Source of the DNA: Deferrisomatales bacterium
Lineage (GTDB): Bacteria > Desulfobacterota > Deferrisomatia > Deferrisomatales > JARGFW01
Assembly: GCA_029211085.1 (NCBI GenBank)
Contig: JARGFW010000026.1
Location: 1-35,544 of the forward strand
Direction: 5' to 3'
DNA length: 35,544 nucleotides
This document shows, piece after piece, positions 8,529-19,900 of the stretch (positions within the stretch are counted from its first letter, which is position 1; every line of letters starts with the position of its first letter). The translations under genes and the position numbers were made by a program. The notes under the pieces were generated by a model that was not told where the DNA came from, made no database searches, and was given only the letters and a program-made list of their open reading frames with translations.

Positions 8529-9797
8529 TCAATCCACCACGAAACGGTCCACCAGCCGGGGCATCACTTCCCGGGCCCAGCCCTCGTCGCGGGCTTCCTT
8601 CAGGGTCTCGTTGTGGCAGAACACGCACGCCTCGGTCATGGTCATCTCCCGGGGGTACGGCATCCGTTTGAGATGGAACTCCGGCGTGTGGTAACCGCAC
8701 TGGTCGCCCTTGCCCTGCACGTCCTCCGGGGCATGGCACACGGTGCACGCGGGTCTGGGCTGGTCGAAGTTGAACTTGTGGTCGTGGATCGAGTAGGTCT
8801 CGCCCGGCACCGCCATCTCCGGCACGTGGCAGTCGCGGCAGCCCACCTTGTTGGGGCGGTGGCCGGAGTGCTGCAGGAAGTTCTCGTTGCGGTACTTGTG
8901 GCAGGTGCCGCAGTACTCGCTGGGGGTCATGTAGCGCTCGTTCACCGACGCCGCCCCGCGATCGAAACCGCACACCTCACAAGCCCGGGCGGTGCTGTAG
9001 TACTTGGATTGGAAGAAGTACCACATCCGCACCCGTTCCTTGAGGTCCATGGTCCCCCAGTACCACGATTTGCTCTTGGGCTTGGGCATGAAAAACTCGG
9101 AGAAGTAGTCGCGCAGGTCCTTTCCCGGCACGAAGCCCACGGGGAACGGGTAGGTGTCGGTGGCTTTGTCCATCCCGTCGGTGTGGCACGCCATGCAGAT
9201 CATCATCGCCCGGTCGGCATCGAGATTGGCAGGGTTGACGATCTCGCTGAGCCGGCCGCCGGTGTCCACGTGCTTCTGCCCCGGTCCGTGGCAGGACTCG
9301 CAGCCCACCCCCGGCTCGAAAAACGACTCGGTCTTGGCGTCGAACCCCACGGCGTGGCAGCCGTCACAGTGCACGTTGTAGGGCTGCTCCATCCAGTTCC
9401 AGATGCTGTAGGGCTCCCAGCGCCGCTCCGAGATGTTCCAGTACTTGGGCAGCTGGTAGAGCACACCATCGACCTTGGTGAGATACTTCTGGATCCAGTG
9501 GCTGCCGACGGAATAGAGGATGTCTTCGGTGCCGAAGGGGATGTTGCCGAAGTCGTTGGCCTGCACCGTGAACGGGTCGCGCACCGCGTCCACCAGCATG
9601 CGGGCGTGGGGAGTGAGGCGCCACTGGGCGTAGATTTCGGGATGGCAGGCGCGGCAGGAGTCGCTTCCCGCGTAGCCCGGCAACCCCTCCGCCCCCGCAT
9701 CTGCCGCTGGCAGCGCCCAGAAACACAGAGTGACGGCTAGGATTCCCAGCAGGGCGCGGGTGGCACCGGCCGGGGGAACGCGGAAGGAAACGAACAT
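8529..9797 (-). CDS. Periplasmic octahaem-type c cytochrome
   Basis: The product is 422 residues with a signal peptide ending near PAADAGA. The mature start YAGSDSCRACHPEIYAQW is typical of cytochrome c554-like multihaem proteins. Eight canonical haem sites are CRACH, CDGCH, CESCH, CMACH, CGTCH, CRDCH, CTVCH and CVFCH. A ninth position, CEVCG, lacks the ligand His; it lines up with a normal CTTCH in the related broken cytochrome at 2814. Shared blocks are EPGVGC.SCHG, NPANL and YPFPVGFVPGKDL. It should carry electrons in the periplasm, but the redox partner or substrate cannot be read from the sequence. GAGAG precedes the ATG at 9797. It is separated from the Hsp20 operon upstream by a clear terminator. 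Confidence 0.9.
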   Translation of the reverse strand: MFVSFRVPPAGATRALLGILAVTLCFWALPAADAGAEGLPGYAGSDSCRACHPEIYAQWRLTPHARMLVDAVRDPFTVQANDFGNIPFGTEDILYSVGSHWIQKYLTKVDGVLYQLPKYWNISERRWEPYSIWNWMEQPYNVHCDGCHAVGFDAKTESFFEPGVGCESCHGPGQKHVDTGGRLSEIVNPANLDADRAMMICMACHTDGMDKATDTYPFPVGFVPGKDLRDYFSEFFMPKPKSKSWYWGTMDLKERVRMWYFFQSKYYSTARACEVCGFDRGAASVNERYMTPSEYCGTCHKYRNENFLQHSGHRPNKVGCRDCHVPEMAVPGETYSIHDHKFNFDQPRPACTVCHAPEDVQGKGDQCGYHTPEFHLKRMPYPREMTMTEACVFCHNETLKEARDEGWAREVMPRLVDRFVVD

Positions 9798-9931
9798 GAT
9801 TCTCTCGCAGAAGCGGGCACTGTGGGGTACCCGGGCCAGGTTGTCAGAACCGGGTCAGAATACACGCAACACCAACCGGGTTCCAGGGCTGGCACCACCT
9901 TGATCGGCATGTCCGCGCCCCCACCCAAGCC

Positions 9932-9965
9932 AAAAATGGAGAGGGACGCACGCGCGTCCCTCTCC
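9932..9965 (-). terminator. Intrinsic terminator of the Hsp20 operon
   Basis: GGAGAGGGACGC (9938-9949) pairs perfectly with GCGTCCCTCTCC (9954-9965) over a 4-base loop. On the minus strand it is followed by ATTTTTGG. It begins 27 bases after the stop at 9992. Confidence 0.85.
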
Positions 9966-9991
9966 CTGGCCAACGGTACGCCGGTCCGGGA

Positions 9992-10390
9992 CTAGACGTC
10001 GATGGGGATCTGCCGAGGTTTGGCCGCCTCGGCCTTGGGGAGCTCCAGGGTGAGCACCCCGTTCTTGAGCGCCGCACGAATGCGCGTGGTGTCGATCTGC
10101 TCGGCAATGCGGAATTGGCGGAAAAACGGGACCAGGGCGAATTCCCTGTGCAACAGGTCGCCGGAGGTGTCGGGTTGCTGCCGACCCTCGATGGTGAGAA
10201 TCCCCTGCTCCACCTGCACCGACAGCCCCTCCTTACCCACACCGGGCAGGTCGGCCAATACCACCAACCCCTCGGCGGTCTCGTAAATATCCACCGGCGG
10301 CACCGCGAAGCGTTCCGGCTGGCGGGTGACCTCGCGGCTGGCCGCATCCTCCGCCACGGCGGCGGGAACCGTCTTCTCTATGGTGTCCAT
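9992..10390 (-). CDS. Hsp20/alpha-crystallin small heat-shock protein, second gene
   Basis: The product is 132 residues. The alpha-crystallin core covers about residues 30-132, from VDIYETAEGLVVLADLPGV to the C-terminal strand ALKNGVLTLELPKAE, the family's conserved A-x-x-x-GVL-x-(I/V/L)-x-x-PK signature. Small Hsp20s are ATP-independent holdase chaperones that bind unfolding proteins in the cytoplasm. GAGGTAG precedes the ATG, and only 11 bases separate it from the upstream Hsp20 gene, so the two are co-transcribed. It ends in IPIDV, a candidate I-x-I/V tail for oligomer assembly. Confidence 0.93.
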   Translation of the reverse strand: MDTIEKTVPAAVAEDAASREVTRQPERFAVPPVDIYETAEGLVVLADLPGVGKEGLSVQVEQGILTIEGRQQPDTSGDLLHREFALVPFFRQFRIAEQIDTTRIRAALKNGVLTLELPKAEAAKPRQIPIDV

Positions 10391-10401
10391 GGGCTACCTC
10401 C

Positions 10402-10857
10402 TCACGCCACTGCGATGTCGATGCGCCGGGGCCGGGCCTCGGGCGCTTTGGGCAAAGTGACCGTCAATATGCCGTCGCGGTACGCCGCGGTTACCTTCTC
10501 GGCGTTCACCTCGGCCGCCAACTCCACGCTGCGGGAGAAACGGCCAGCAGACCTCTCGGTGCGGTGGAACGCGTCACTGGCCACCCCCGGCGGGGCGCTC
10601 TTTTCCCCGCTGATGGTGAGCACGTTGTCCTTGACACTGACATCGAAGCTGGCCGGGTCGACGCCAGGTGCCAGGGCCGAGGCCACGTAGCCCTCTGCGG
10701 TCTCCGCCAGGTTCACCCTCGGGTACTGGCGGGCTCCTGTGCCAGGCAAAAAGCCCAGGGGCCAGCCGCGCTGTGGCGCCGCCGCGTCGAAGAGCTGGTC
10801 CATCTCGCGGCGCAGGCGGTGGAGATCGTGGAGGCGGAATGGATCCCATACGGTCAT
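10402..10857 (-). CDS. Hsp20/alpha-crystallin small heat-shock protein, first gene
   Basis: The product is 151 residues. The N-terminal arm MTVWDPFRLHDLHRLRREMD is typical of bacterial class A Hsp20. The alpha-crystallin core runs from about residue 45 (YPRVNLAETAEGYV) to AAYRDGILTVTLPKAP, and the tail RRIDIAV carries an I-x-I-like motif. AAAGGAGACGATC before the ATG is a strong ribosome binding site. It is paralogous to, and co-transcribed with, the next gene; pairs of diverged Hsp20s often form mixed oligomers. The promoter at 10919-10947 looks like a housekeeping type. I found no sigma-32 consensus. Confidence 0.93.
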   Translation of the reverse strand: MTVWDPFRLHDLHRLRREMDQLFDAAAPQRGWPLGFLPGTGARQYPRVNLAETAEGYVASALAPGVDPASFDVSVKDNVLTISGEKSAPPGVASDAFHRTERSAGRFSRSVELAAEVNAEKVTAAYRDGILTVTLPKAPEARPRRIDIAVA

Positions 10858-10918
10858 GATCGTCTCCTTTCGTGCTTTGGGCGTCGGCTCGCGGACGCAT
10901 CGTCATGAGACGCACGGA

Positions 10919-10947
10919 AAGGTAAGACCACCGTGCGGGGTTGGCAA
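10919..10947 (-). promoter_or_regulatory. Promoter of the Hsp20 operon
   Basis: On the minus strand TTGCCA (10942-10947) is 17 bases from TACCTT (10919-10924). The -35 lies in the palindrome GGGTTGGCAACCC and overlaps the -35 of the divergent RNase D promoter. Confidence 0.45.
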
Positions 10948-10969
10948 CCCGCCAGGGGCATGGGACAAT
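10941..10969 (+). promoter_or_regulatory. Promoter of the RNase D gene
   Basis: TTGGCA (10941-10946), 17 bases, GACAAT (10964-10969), placed 24 bases before the ATG at 10994. A stem GGGGCAT/ATGCCCC (10955-10961, 10968-10974) overlaps the -10. Confidence 0.45.
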
Positions 10970-10993
10970 GCCCCGCCCCACCACGGAGACTCC

Positions 10994-12127
10994 ATGACTT
11001 CGACCGCATATCAACTCATCGACACCCCGGAAGCCGTACAAGCCTGGCTCGCCGGCCTGGAAGACGCCCCCTGCCTGGCAGTGGACTTCGAGGCCGACGG
11101 TCTGTTCAGCTACCGGGAGAAGCTGTGCCTGATCCAGGTGACCGACCGTGGCAAGAACCGGATCATCGATCCCCTGGCGGTGCCGGAGATGCTTTCCGGG
11201 TTCGCACCGCTGCTGGCCGACCCGGACCTGCCCAAGGTGTTCCACGGCGCCGACTACGACGTGCGTCTGTGGAAGCGCGCCATCCACAGCCCCCTGCGGG
11301 GCCTGTTCGACACCATGATCGCAGCCCAGTTCTGCGGCCGCGGGCAGGTGGGCCTGGCCGCCCTGCTGGCGGAGTTTTTCGATCTCACCCTCGACAAACG
11401 TTATCAGAAGGCGAACTGGGGCAAGCGCCCGCTGGAGCCGGGGATGCTGGAGTATGCGGCCCTGGACACCGCATATTTGATACCCCTGCGCGAAATCCTG
11501 GAGAAGGAACTGGAACAGCTCGGCCGGCTGGCCTGGGCCGAGGAGGAGTTTCGCCTGTTGGAGGCCGCGGAGCCTTCTCCACCGAAGACGCCGTCGTGCT
11601 TCGACGTGAAAGGGTCCCGCCGTTTCGCCCCGCGCCAGTTGGCCGCCCTGCAGGCCCTGTTGGAGGTGCGGGAAGCCGCAGCGGCGGAGCGGGACCACCC
11701 ACCGTTCAAGGTGCTGAACAACGCCGTCTTGCTGGCGTGGGTCGAGAACCCGCCCCGCAGTCGCACAGACCTCCTGGCCACCCCCGGGGCCAACCGGGGG
11801 ATCCTGGGCCGGCTGGCGACCCCGGTGCTGGACGCGCTGGAAGGGGCCCGCACCCTGGCGCCGGACGCCTGCCCGCGCCCACCGAACAACGGCCCGTTCG
11901 AGCCCCTCACCGCGGCGCAGGAGAAGCGACTGAAACGCCTCAAGCAGGCCCGCGCCGCCCGGGCCGAGCAACTGCAACTGCCGGTAGGCCTGCTGGTGAA
12001 CACCGCTACACTGGAGCGCCTCACCCGCCAGGAGCCGGAGGCCCTGCCGGACGCCGTCGAGGCGCAGCTGAAGAACTGGCAGCGGGAAGTGCTCGGCGCC
12101 GAGATCACCGCCGCCGCCCGGGGCTGA
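10994..12127 (+). CDS. rnd: Ribonuclease D-like 3'-5' exoribonuclease
   Basis: The product is 377 residues. The DEDDy exonuclease core is complete: DFEADGL (first Asp-x-Glu, about residue 31), HGADYDVRLWKR (second Asp, about 86) and EYAALDTAYL (Asp and Tyr of motif III, about 153-160). A KRYQKANWGKRPL segment is typical of RNase D. An HRDC-type helical domain follows (about 211-255). RNase D trims the 3' ends of tRNA and other small RNA precursors using two metal ions. The ATG at 10994 is chosen over upstream in-frame starts because CGGAG precedes it and the protein begins in the conserved domain. The gene is divergent from the Hsp20 operon. Confidence 0.93.
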   Translation: MTSTAYQLIDTPEAVQAWLAGLEDAPCLAVDFEADGLFSYREKLCLIQVTDRGKNRIIDPLAVPEMLSGFAPLLADPDLPKVFHGADYDVRLWKRAIHSPLRGLFDTMIAAQFCGRGQVGLAALLAEFFDLTLDKRYQKANWGKRPLEPGMLEYAALDTAYLIPLREILEKELEQLGRLAWAEEEFRLLEAAEPSPPKTPSCFDVKGSRRFAPRQLAALQALLEVREAAAAERDHPPFKVLNNAVLLAWVENPPRSRTDLLATPGANRGILGRLATPVLDALEGARTLAPDACPRPPNNGPFEPLTAAQEKRLKRLKQARAARAEQLQLPVGLLVNTATLERLTRQEPEALPDAVEAQLKNWQREVLGAEITAAARG

Positions 12128-12173
12128 CACCGCGGCAACGGCATCCGTCACCCACCTCGGGCGCCCGTCCGGA

Positions 12174-12201
12174 TTGACAGCACCGCCGCGGACGGTAGGC
12201 T
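12174..12201 (+). promoter_or_regulatory. Sigma-70-type promoter for the monooxygenase-like gene
   Basis: A perfect TTGACA (12174-12179) is 16 bases from TAGGCT (12196-12201), 32 bases before the ATG at 12234. Confidence 0.5.
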
Positions 12202-12233
12202 CCGGGGCAAACTCGCCACACGGGAGGTGCGCC

Positions 12234-12518
12234 ATGGTCCGGGTGCTGATCGAACGACACATTGCCGGGGGGATGGTGGAGGAGTTCCAGCTCGCGCTGC
12301 GCAACCTGCGCCTGGGAGCGGCGCCCCGAGAAGGCTACATCTCCGGCGAGTCCCTGCATGACGCCGCCGACCCCCACCACTTCTATGTGATCTCCACCTG
12401 GCACTCGGCCGCGGCCTGGAGGGCTTGGCAGAACTCCGACTCTCGCCGCGCGGTGATGGCGGCGATCGGCCCGATGCTGGAGGAACCGGAGAAGATCACC
12501 GTTCTGGAGCCGGTGTAG
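12234..12518 (+). CDS. Antibiotic biosynthesis monooxygenase (ABM) domain protein
   Basis: The product is 94 residues and consists of a single ABM-type ferredoxin-like domain: MVRVLIERHI (strand 1), a helix with EEFQLALRNLR, a central YISGESLHD, and FYVISTWHSAAAWRAWQNS typical of the family. Members act as small oxygenases on quinones or haem, or are uncharacterised dimers; the substrate here is unknown. The ATG at 12234 is preceded by GGGAGGTGC. It has its own promoter and is followed by a perfect hairpin, so it is probably a single-gene transcript. Confidence 0.85.
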   Translation: MVRVLIERHIAGGMVEEFQLALRNLRLGAAPREGYISGESLHDAADPHHFYVISTWHSAAAWRAWQNSDSRRAVMAAIGPMLEEPEKITVLEPV

Positions 12519-12542
12519 AAACCCGTCCCCGCCACCTCAAAC

Positions 12543-12576
12543 AACCGGGGGCCCGACTTGCGCCGGGCCCCCGGTT
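12543..12576. terminator. Bidirectional terminator
   Basis: A perfect 13-base stem, AACCGGGGGCCCG (12543-12555) with CGGGCCCCCGGTT (12564-12576), has an 8-base loop. It lies between the stop of the plus-strand ABM gene and the stop of the minus-strand glutamine synthetase (12614), so it can serve both. Confidence 0.8.
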
Positions 12577-12613
12577 GATTCCGTTTCGATCCGCGGATCG
12601 TTGCAGCCTTCTG

Positions 12614-13945
12614 CTAATAGATCGCCAGGTACTTCTCCAACTCCCAGTCCGTGACCGCGACCCGGTACTCGTCCCACTCCTTGCGCTTGGCCGCCACATA
12701 CTTGGTGAAGATGTGCTCGCCCAGAGCCTGCCGGCTGATCGGGTTGGCCTCGAACTCGTTGACCGCCTCCTCCAGGTTGGCGGGCATGGAGTCGATGCCC
12801 TGTTCCACCTTTTCGACCGGGGTCATCTCAAAGATATCGACGTCTGTGGAGGCGCGCACCTGGAGCTTGTTCCGGATGCCGTCCAGGCCGCAGCTGAGCA
12901 TCATCGCGAACGCCAGGTAGGGGTTGCACGCCGGGTCCGGACAGCGCACCTCCACCCGGGTGGAGGCGCCCCGGGCCGCGGGGATGCGCACCAGGGCGCT
13001 GCGGTTGGAGGCCGACCAGGCCACGTACACCGGAGCCTCGTAACCCGCCACCAGACGCTTGTAGGAGTTCACCAGGGGGTTGGTCACCGCGGAAAAGCTC
13101 CGGGCGTGCTTCATGATGCCTGCGATGTACTGGCGGGCAACATCGGAGAGCTGCAGGTCGGCGCTCTCGTCCAGAAACGCGTTCCTGCCGTCCAGGGTAA
13201 ACAGAGACTGGTTGGTGTGCATGCCGGAGCCGTTGATGCCGAACACCGGTTTGGGCATGAAGGTGGCGTGCAGGCCGTACTTCTTGGCGATGGTCTTGAC
13301 CACCCACTTGTAGGTGACGGTGTTGTCGGCGCAGGTGATCGCGTCGGCGTACTTGAAGTTGATCTCGTGCTGGCCCTCGGCCACCTCGTGGTGGGAGGCC
13401 TCGATCTCGAAGCCCATCTGCTCCAGGGTCTCGATGATCTCGCGGCGGCAGGCGATGCCCTCGTCGGCCGGGTCCACGTCGAAGTACCCGGCCACATCCT
13501 GGGTCACCGTGGTGGGCCTTCCCTCTGGGTCCTGGCGAAACAGGAAGAACTCACACTCCGGGCCCACGTTCATGGTGTAGCCCAGCTTCTCTGCCTCTCC
13601 CAAGATGCGCTTCAGGTTGACCCGGGGACAGCCCTCGAAGGGGGTCCTGCCGTCGGACTTGTACACGTCGCAGATGATGCGCGCGGCGCCGCGACCGTCC
13701 AGATGCCGCCAGGGCAGGACCACGAACGTCCCGTAGTCGGGCTTCAGGTACATGTCCGACTCGTTGATGCGCACGAAGCCGTCGATGGACGAGCCATCGA
13801 ACATCATCTTCCCGTCCAGGGCCTTCTCGATCTGGCTCCTGGGGATGGCAACGTTCTTCATGAAGCCGAAGATGTCGATGAACTGCAGTCGGAAGAAGTG
13901 GATGTTCTCCTTGTCGACGAGGTCCAGGATTTCCTGTTTGGTCAT
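12614..13945 (-). CDS. glnA: Glutamine synthetase type I, alpha subgroup
   Basis: The product is 443 residues, the length of GSI-alpha enzymes. It makes glutamine from glutamate, ammonia and ATP in the cytoplasm as a dodecamer. Visible motifs are [18 protein letters not shown] (about residues 48-65), GPECEFFLF, the ATP-site [20 protein letters not shown] and [14 protein letters not shown]. The Arg in FVRI corresponds to the Arg of Bacillus-type GSI-alpha involved in glutamine feedback inhibition. The Tyr adenylylation site (NLYDLPPEE-like) and the extra segment of the usual proteobacterial GSI-beta are absent, so GlnE control is not expected. GAGGAGAGAG precedes the ATG. It lies 81 bases after a type III glutamine synthetase on the same strand. 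Confidence 0.93.
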   Translation of the reverse strand: MTKQEILDLVDKENIHFFRLQFIDIFGFMKNVAIPRSQIEKALDGKMMFDGSSIDGFVRINESDMYLKPDYGTFVVLPWRHLDGRGAARIICDVYKSDGRTPFEGCPRVNLKRILGEAEKLGYTMNVGPECEFFLFRQDPEGRPTTVTQDVAGYFDVDPADEGIACRREIIETLEQMGFEIEASHHEVAEGQHEINFKYADAITCADNTVTYKWVVKTIAKKYGLHATFMPKPVFGINGSGMHTNQSLFTLDGRNAFLDESADLQLSDVARQYIAGIMKHARSFSAVTNPLVNSYKRLVAGYEAPVYVAWSASNRSALVRIPAARGASTRVEVRCPDPACNPYLAFAMMLSCGLDGIRNKLQVRASTDVDIFEMTPVEKVEQGIDSMPANLEEAVNEFEANPISRQALGEHIFTKYVAAKRKEWDEYRVAVTDWELEKYLAIY

Positions 13946-13983
13946 GGGACTCTCTCCTCACGGGTGCAGGCGGGATGTCATAC

Positions 13984-14016
13984 GCAGCGGGGCGCCCCGT
14001 CGAGGCGCCCCGCTGC
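13984..14016 (-). terminator. Hairpin between the two glutamine synthetase genes
   Basis: GCAGCGGGGCGCC (13984-13996) and GGCGCCCCGCTGC (14004-14016) form a 13-base stem with a 7-base loop, 10 bases after the stop of the type III gene. There is no T tract, so it may attenuate rather than end transcription, or stabilise the upstream mRNA. Confidence 0.5.
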
Positions 14017-14026
14017 TGGCGTCGGA

Positions 14027-16123
<2,097 letters not shown>

Positions 16124-16650
16124 GTCTCGGTCCTCCGTAAGTGGCCGCGAGGTCATCTCGCGTCAGATGGTTGGTGAAGAATATTTCTTGGCGGCCGCAT
16201 GCTCCTCCGCGTCACCCCCGGGGCCCGCGCCGGCCGCATACTTTCGAACAAAATTGTCTCATTGATCGAGCGATGTTGACGTTTTTGTGGCACTGTACCC
16301 AATGCTCAGGCCCCCCTGATGCCGATCATTCCGGGAGATCGAGGCCCGGATGGGACCCGGTTGGCTCTGCGGGCTCTCCCAACAGCAAGACTCGGGCCAC
16401 CGCGCCAGGTGACCCGCCGGGAAAAGCACGCAGGGCAACCTTTTCTCTCGATGGCCCGCCCGGCGGATCATCCGGCCCCTCCACGCCTCCCTCGCAAACC
16501 AACCGCAGGCAAGGGACCGCCGGAGCGGCAGCGGCCCCGGGCGACAGCGGCGGACAAGCTGTCAAGGCTACCCCCGGCTGACCGCTTTGGCGAGGGCCAC
16601 CTGAGGCTTGCAGGACTCGATCCCGCGCCGACGGTTCCACCCGCGGACCG
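16124..16650. other. Intergenic region upstream of glnN
   Basis: About 527 bases without a convincing gene. The part nearest glnN (16180-16290) is unusually A/T-rich and should contain the glnN promoter. I could not find a sigma-54 (GG-N10-GC) or a sigma-70 match on the minus strand. The rest is GC-rich, with no codon pattern that I trust. Confidence 0.4.
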
Positions 16651-16895
16651 GGTCCCCTGCCCGAAACCCCGGCCCTGGAAGTGGTCGCCGCGCTGGGGTG
16701 GTTCCCCGCGGACCGAGGCCATCCCTGCCTGCACCCCACCATCATCGCCTACATGGATCTGGACGACTTCACGAAGATCAACCACCACCCGGGGCATGGG
16801 GCGGGGGATCGGGCGCTGCAGCAGGTGAGGATCCCCGGCGCAGCAGCCTACGGGCGGTGGATCTCGCGGCGCGCCTGGGAGGCGACGAGGGCAAC
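16651..16895 (+). pseudogene. Decayed GGDEF (diguanylate cyclase) domain remnant
   Basis: In one frame GPLPETPALE (16651-16680) resembles the LTGLPNRRALE block that opens GGDEF domains. It is followed by IIAYMDLDDFTKIN and GHGAGDRALQQV, the classical substrate-site block. Near 16825-16835 the homology jumps to another frame, which gives SLRAVDLAARLGGDEGN. There the signature GGDEF has become GGDEG (16878-16892). An intact domain would make cyclic di-GMP from two GTP. This fragment is frameshifted, lacks the final Phe of the motif and has no recognisable continuation, so it cannot encode an active enzyme. Confidence 0.7.
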
Positions 16896-16949
16896 CCATC
16901 GCCCCGAGGGTGTCGGACCCCGGAGGGGTTGGACCGGGGCAGGTCCGGT

Positions 16950-19900
16950 TCAACTCTGGGCGTTCGCGGGCAACGTCCCGAGCTCCCGCTTCTTCCAGAG
17001 TTTGTAGATCGCCGGGTACACCAGGAGTTCCATGAGAAACGAAGTGACGAGCCCGCCGATCATGGGCGCGGCGATGCGCTTCATCACGTCCGCGCCGGCC
17101 GAGGTCGACCACATGATGGGCAGCAGGCCCATGAACGCTGCGGCCACGGTCATCATCTTGGGCCGTGCCCGCTTCACGGCCCCGTGCAGGATGGCCTCGT
17201 CCAGCTCTTCCAGGGTGTTGAGCTGTCCCCTCGCCCGGGCCGCGTCGTAGGAGAGATCGAGGAAGAGCAGCATGAAGACCCCGGTTTCGGCGTCGAGACC
17301 CAACAGTGCGATCATCCCCACCCAGGCGGCGATGGAGACGTTGTAGCCCAGGAAGTGGAACAGCCAGATGGCGCCGACGGCCGAGAACGGCACGGCGAGC
17401 ATCACCACCGTGGCTTTGATGGCGCTGCGGGTGTTCAGGTAGAGGAGCACGAAGATCAAGGCCAGGGTGATCGGCACCACGATCTTCAGGCGCGCCTTCA
17501 CCCGCAGCATGTTCTCGTACTGGCCGCTCCACTGGAGCACGTAGCCGGGAGGGAGGGAGACGGCCTTGGCGATGGCGCCCTTCGCCTCTTCCACGTAGCC
17601 GCCGATGTCGCGCCCGGCGATGTCGACGTACACGTAGCCTGAGAGGAAGCCGTTCTCGTTGCGCAGCATCGAGGGGCCCGAGACCAGGTTGATGTCGGCG
17701 AGCTGGGCGAGCGGCACCTGCAGCGACCCCATGCCGCCCGGCCCGGGGATGGGCACGAGCACGCGGCCGAGCCGATCGGGGTCCTCCCGGAGCTCCCGGG
17801 GATAGCGGACGTTGACCGGGTAGCGCTCCCTCCCCTCCACCGTCGCGGTGACGTTCTCGCCGCCGATGGCGCTCATGATCACCTTCTGCACGGCCTCGAT
17901 GGTGAGCCCGTAGCGGGCGAGTTGATCGCGTTTCAGGTCGAAGTCCACGAAGTAGCCGCCGGTGACCCGCTCGGCAAAGACGCTGCGGGTGCCGGGGATA
18001 TCCCTCATCACCTGCTCCAGCTGCTCCCCGATCTCCTGGATCTCGCCCAGGTCCGCTCCGTAGATCTTGATCCCCACCGGCGTGCGCACCCCGGTGGTGA
18101 GCATGTCGATGCGCGCCTTGATCGGCATGGTCCAGGCGTTGGTGGTGCCAGGGAAGCGGAGCTTGGCGTCCATCTCCGCCACCAACTCCTCCCAAGAGAG
18201 GTGATCGGGCCAGATCGGCCGCAGAAACGGCCTCACCCAGTTCGGCGCCCACGTCGAGTACCAGCGGTCCTTGCCCCGCCACTCGGACTCGGGTTTGAGG
18301 ATGACCGTGGTCTCCATCATGGAAAACGGGGCCGGGTCGGTGGACGTGTCCGCGCGGCCCGCCTTGCCGAACACCCGCTCCACCTCGGGGAAGCCCTTGA
18401 GGAGCTGGTCTTGGGCGATCAGCAGTTCCTGAGCCTGGGCCACGGAGATACCGGGCAGGGTCGTGGGCATGTAGAGGATGGTGCCCTCGTTCAACGGCGG
18501 CATGAACTCGCTGCCCAGCTTGAAGTAGGCCGGCAGGCTCAAGGCCACCACCGCGACGGCGGCCGCGATCACCGCCCTGGGGTGTCTGAGGACGAACCGG
18601 CAGGCCGGGTCGTAGACCTTGAAGATGGTCCGGCTGATCGGGTGCCGGTCCTCCGAGTAGTAGGTCCCCACGAAGGCATGGCTCGCGAGCTTCGCCAGGA
18701 AGCGGGGTTTGAAGACGAAGGGGTCGATGCGGGCGAACAGCATCCGCAGCGCCGGGTCGAGGGTCACGGCCAGGAGGGCGGCGAGCCCCATGGCCAGGTT
18801 CTTCGACAGGGCCAGGGGTCGGAACAGGCGCCCCTCCTGATCCACCAGGGCGAAGACCGGCAGGAACGCCACGGCGATCACCAGGAGGGAGAAGAACACC
18901 GACGGACCCACCTCCAGCAGCGCCGCCAGGCGCACGGCGTGGAAGTCGCCTTGGCGGCCGTCCGCCTGCCAGTGGTGGATCTTGTTGTAGGCGTTCTCCA
19001 CCTCCACGATCGCCCCGTCGACCAGGACGCCGATGGAGATGGCGATGCCCGCCAGGCTCATGATGTTGACCGTCACCCCCAGGTAGAAGAGGGGGATGAA
19101 CGCGAGAAGCACGGAGATCGGGATGGTGACGATGGGCACGATGGCCGACGGGAGGTGCCAGAGGAAGAGCAGGATCACCAGGGAGACGATGAGCATCTCC
19201 ACCACGAGCTCGTGTTTCAAAGTGTCGATGGCCCGATGGATCAGGTCCGAGCGGTCGTAGGTGGTCACGAACTCGACGCCCTCGGGCATCGACGGCTTGA
19301 GGTCCTCGATCCTCGCCTTCACCCGTTCGATGACGTTCAGGGCGTTCTCGCCGTGACGCATCACCACGACCCCGCCCACGTGGTCGCCGAGTCCGTCGAG
19401 GTCGGAGACCCCGCGCCGGATCTCGGGGCCGATCTCGACCCGGGCGATGTCCCTCACCAGCACCGGCACCCCGCCGGGGCCGATCTTCACCACGATCTTC
19501 TCGAAGTCCGGCAGGGTCCGGGCGTAGCCCCGGGCCCGCACCATGTACTCCGCCCCCGAGAACTCGATGAGCCGGCCGCCCACCTCGTTGTTGGACTTGC
19601 GCACCGCCTCCATCACCATGTCGAGGGAGAGCCCGTAGGCCGCGAGACGGTTCGGGTCCACCGTGATCTGGTACTGCTTCTGGAAACCGCCGATGGAGGC
19701 CACCTCGGCCACACCGGGCACCGACTGGATCGCGTAGCGCAGCGTCCAGTCCTGGTAGCTCCGCAGTTCGTCGAGGGAGTGGCGCCCCGAACGGTCCGCC
19801 AGGGCATACTGGAATACCCACCCGACCCCGGTGGCGTCGGGGCCGAGCTCGGTCTGCACCCCCCGGGGCAGCCGCGACTGGATCTTCGAGAGGTACTCCA

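Noticed and set aside
10858..10993. Heat-shock sigma-32 promoter before the Hsp20 genes
   Set aside because: No CTTGAA/CCCAT-type pair on the minus strand; the best match is a housekeeping type.
16124..16320. Possible sigma-54 promoter for glnN
   Set aside because: TGGCAC near 16289 is on the plus strand and lacks the TTGC half at the right distance; no GG-N10-GC match exists on the minus strand.
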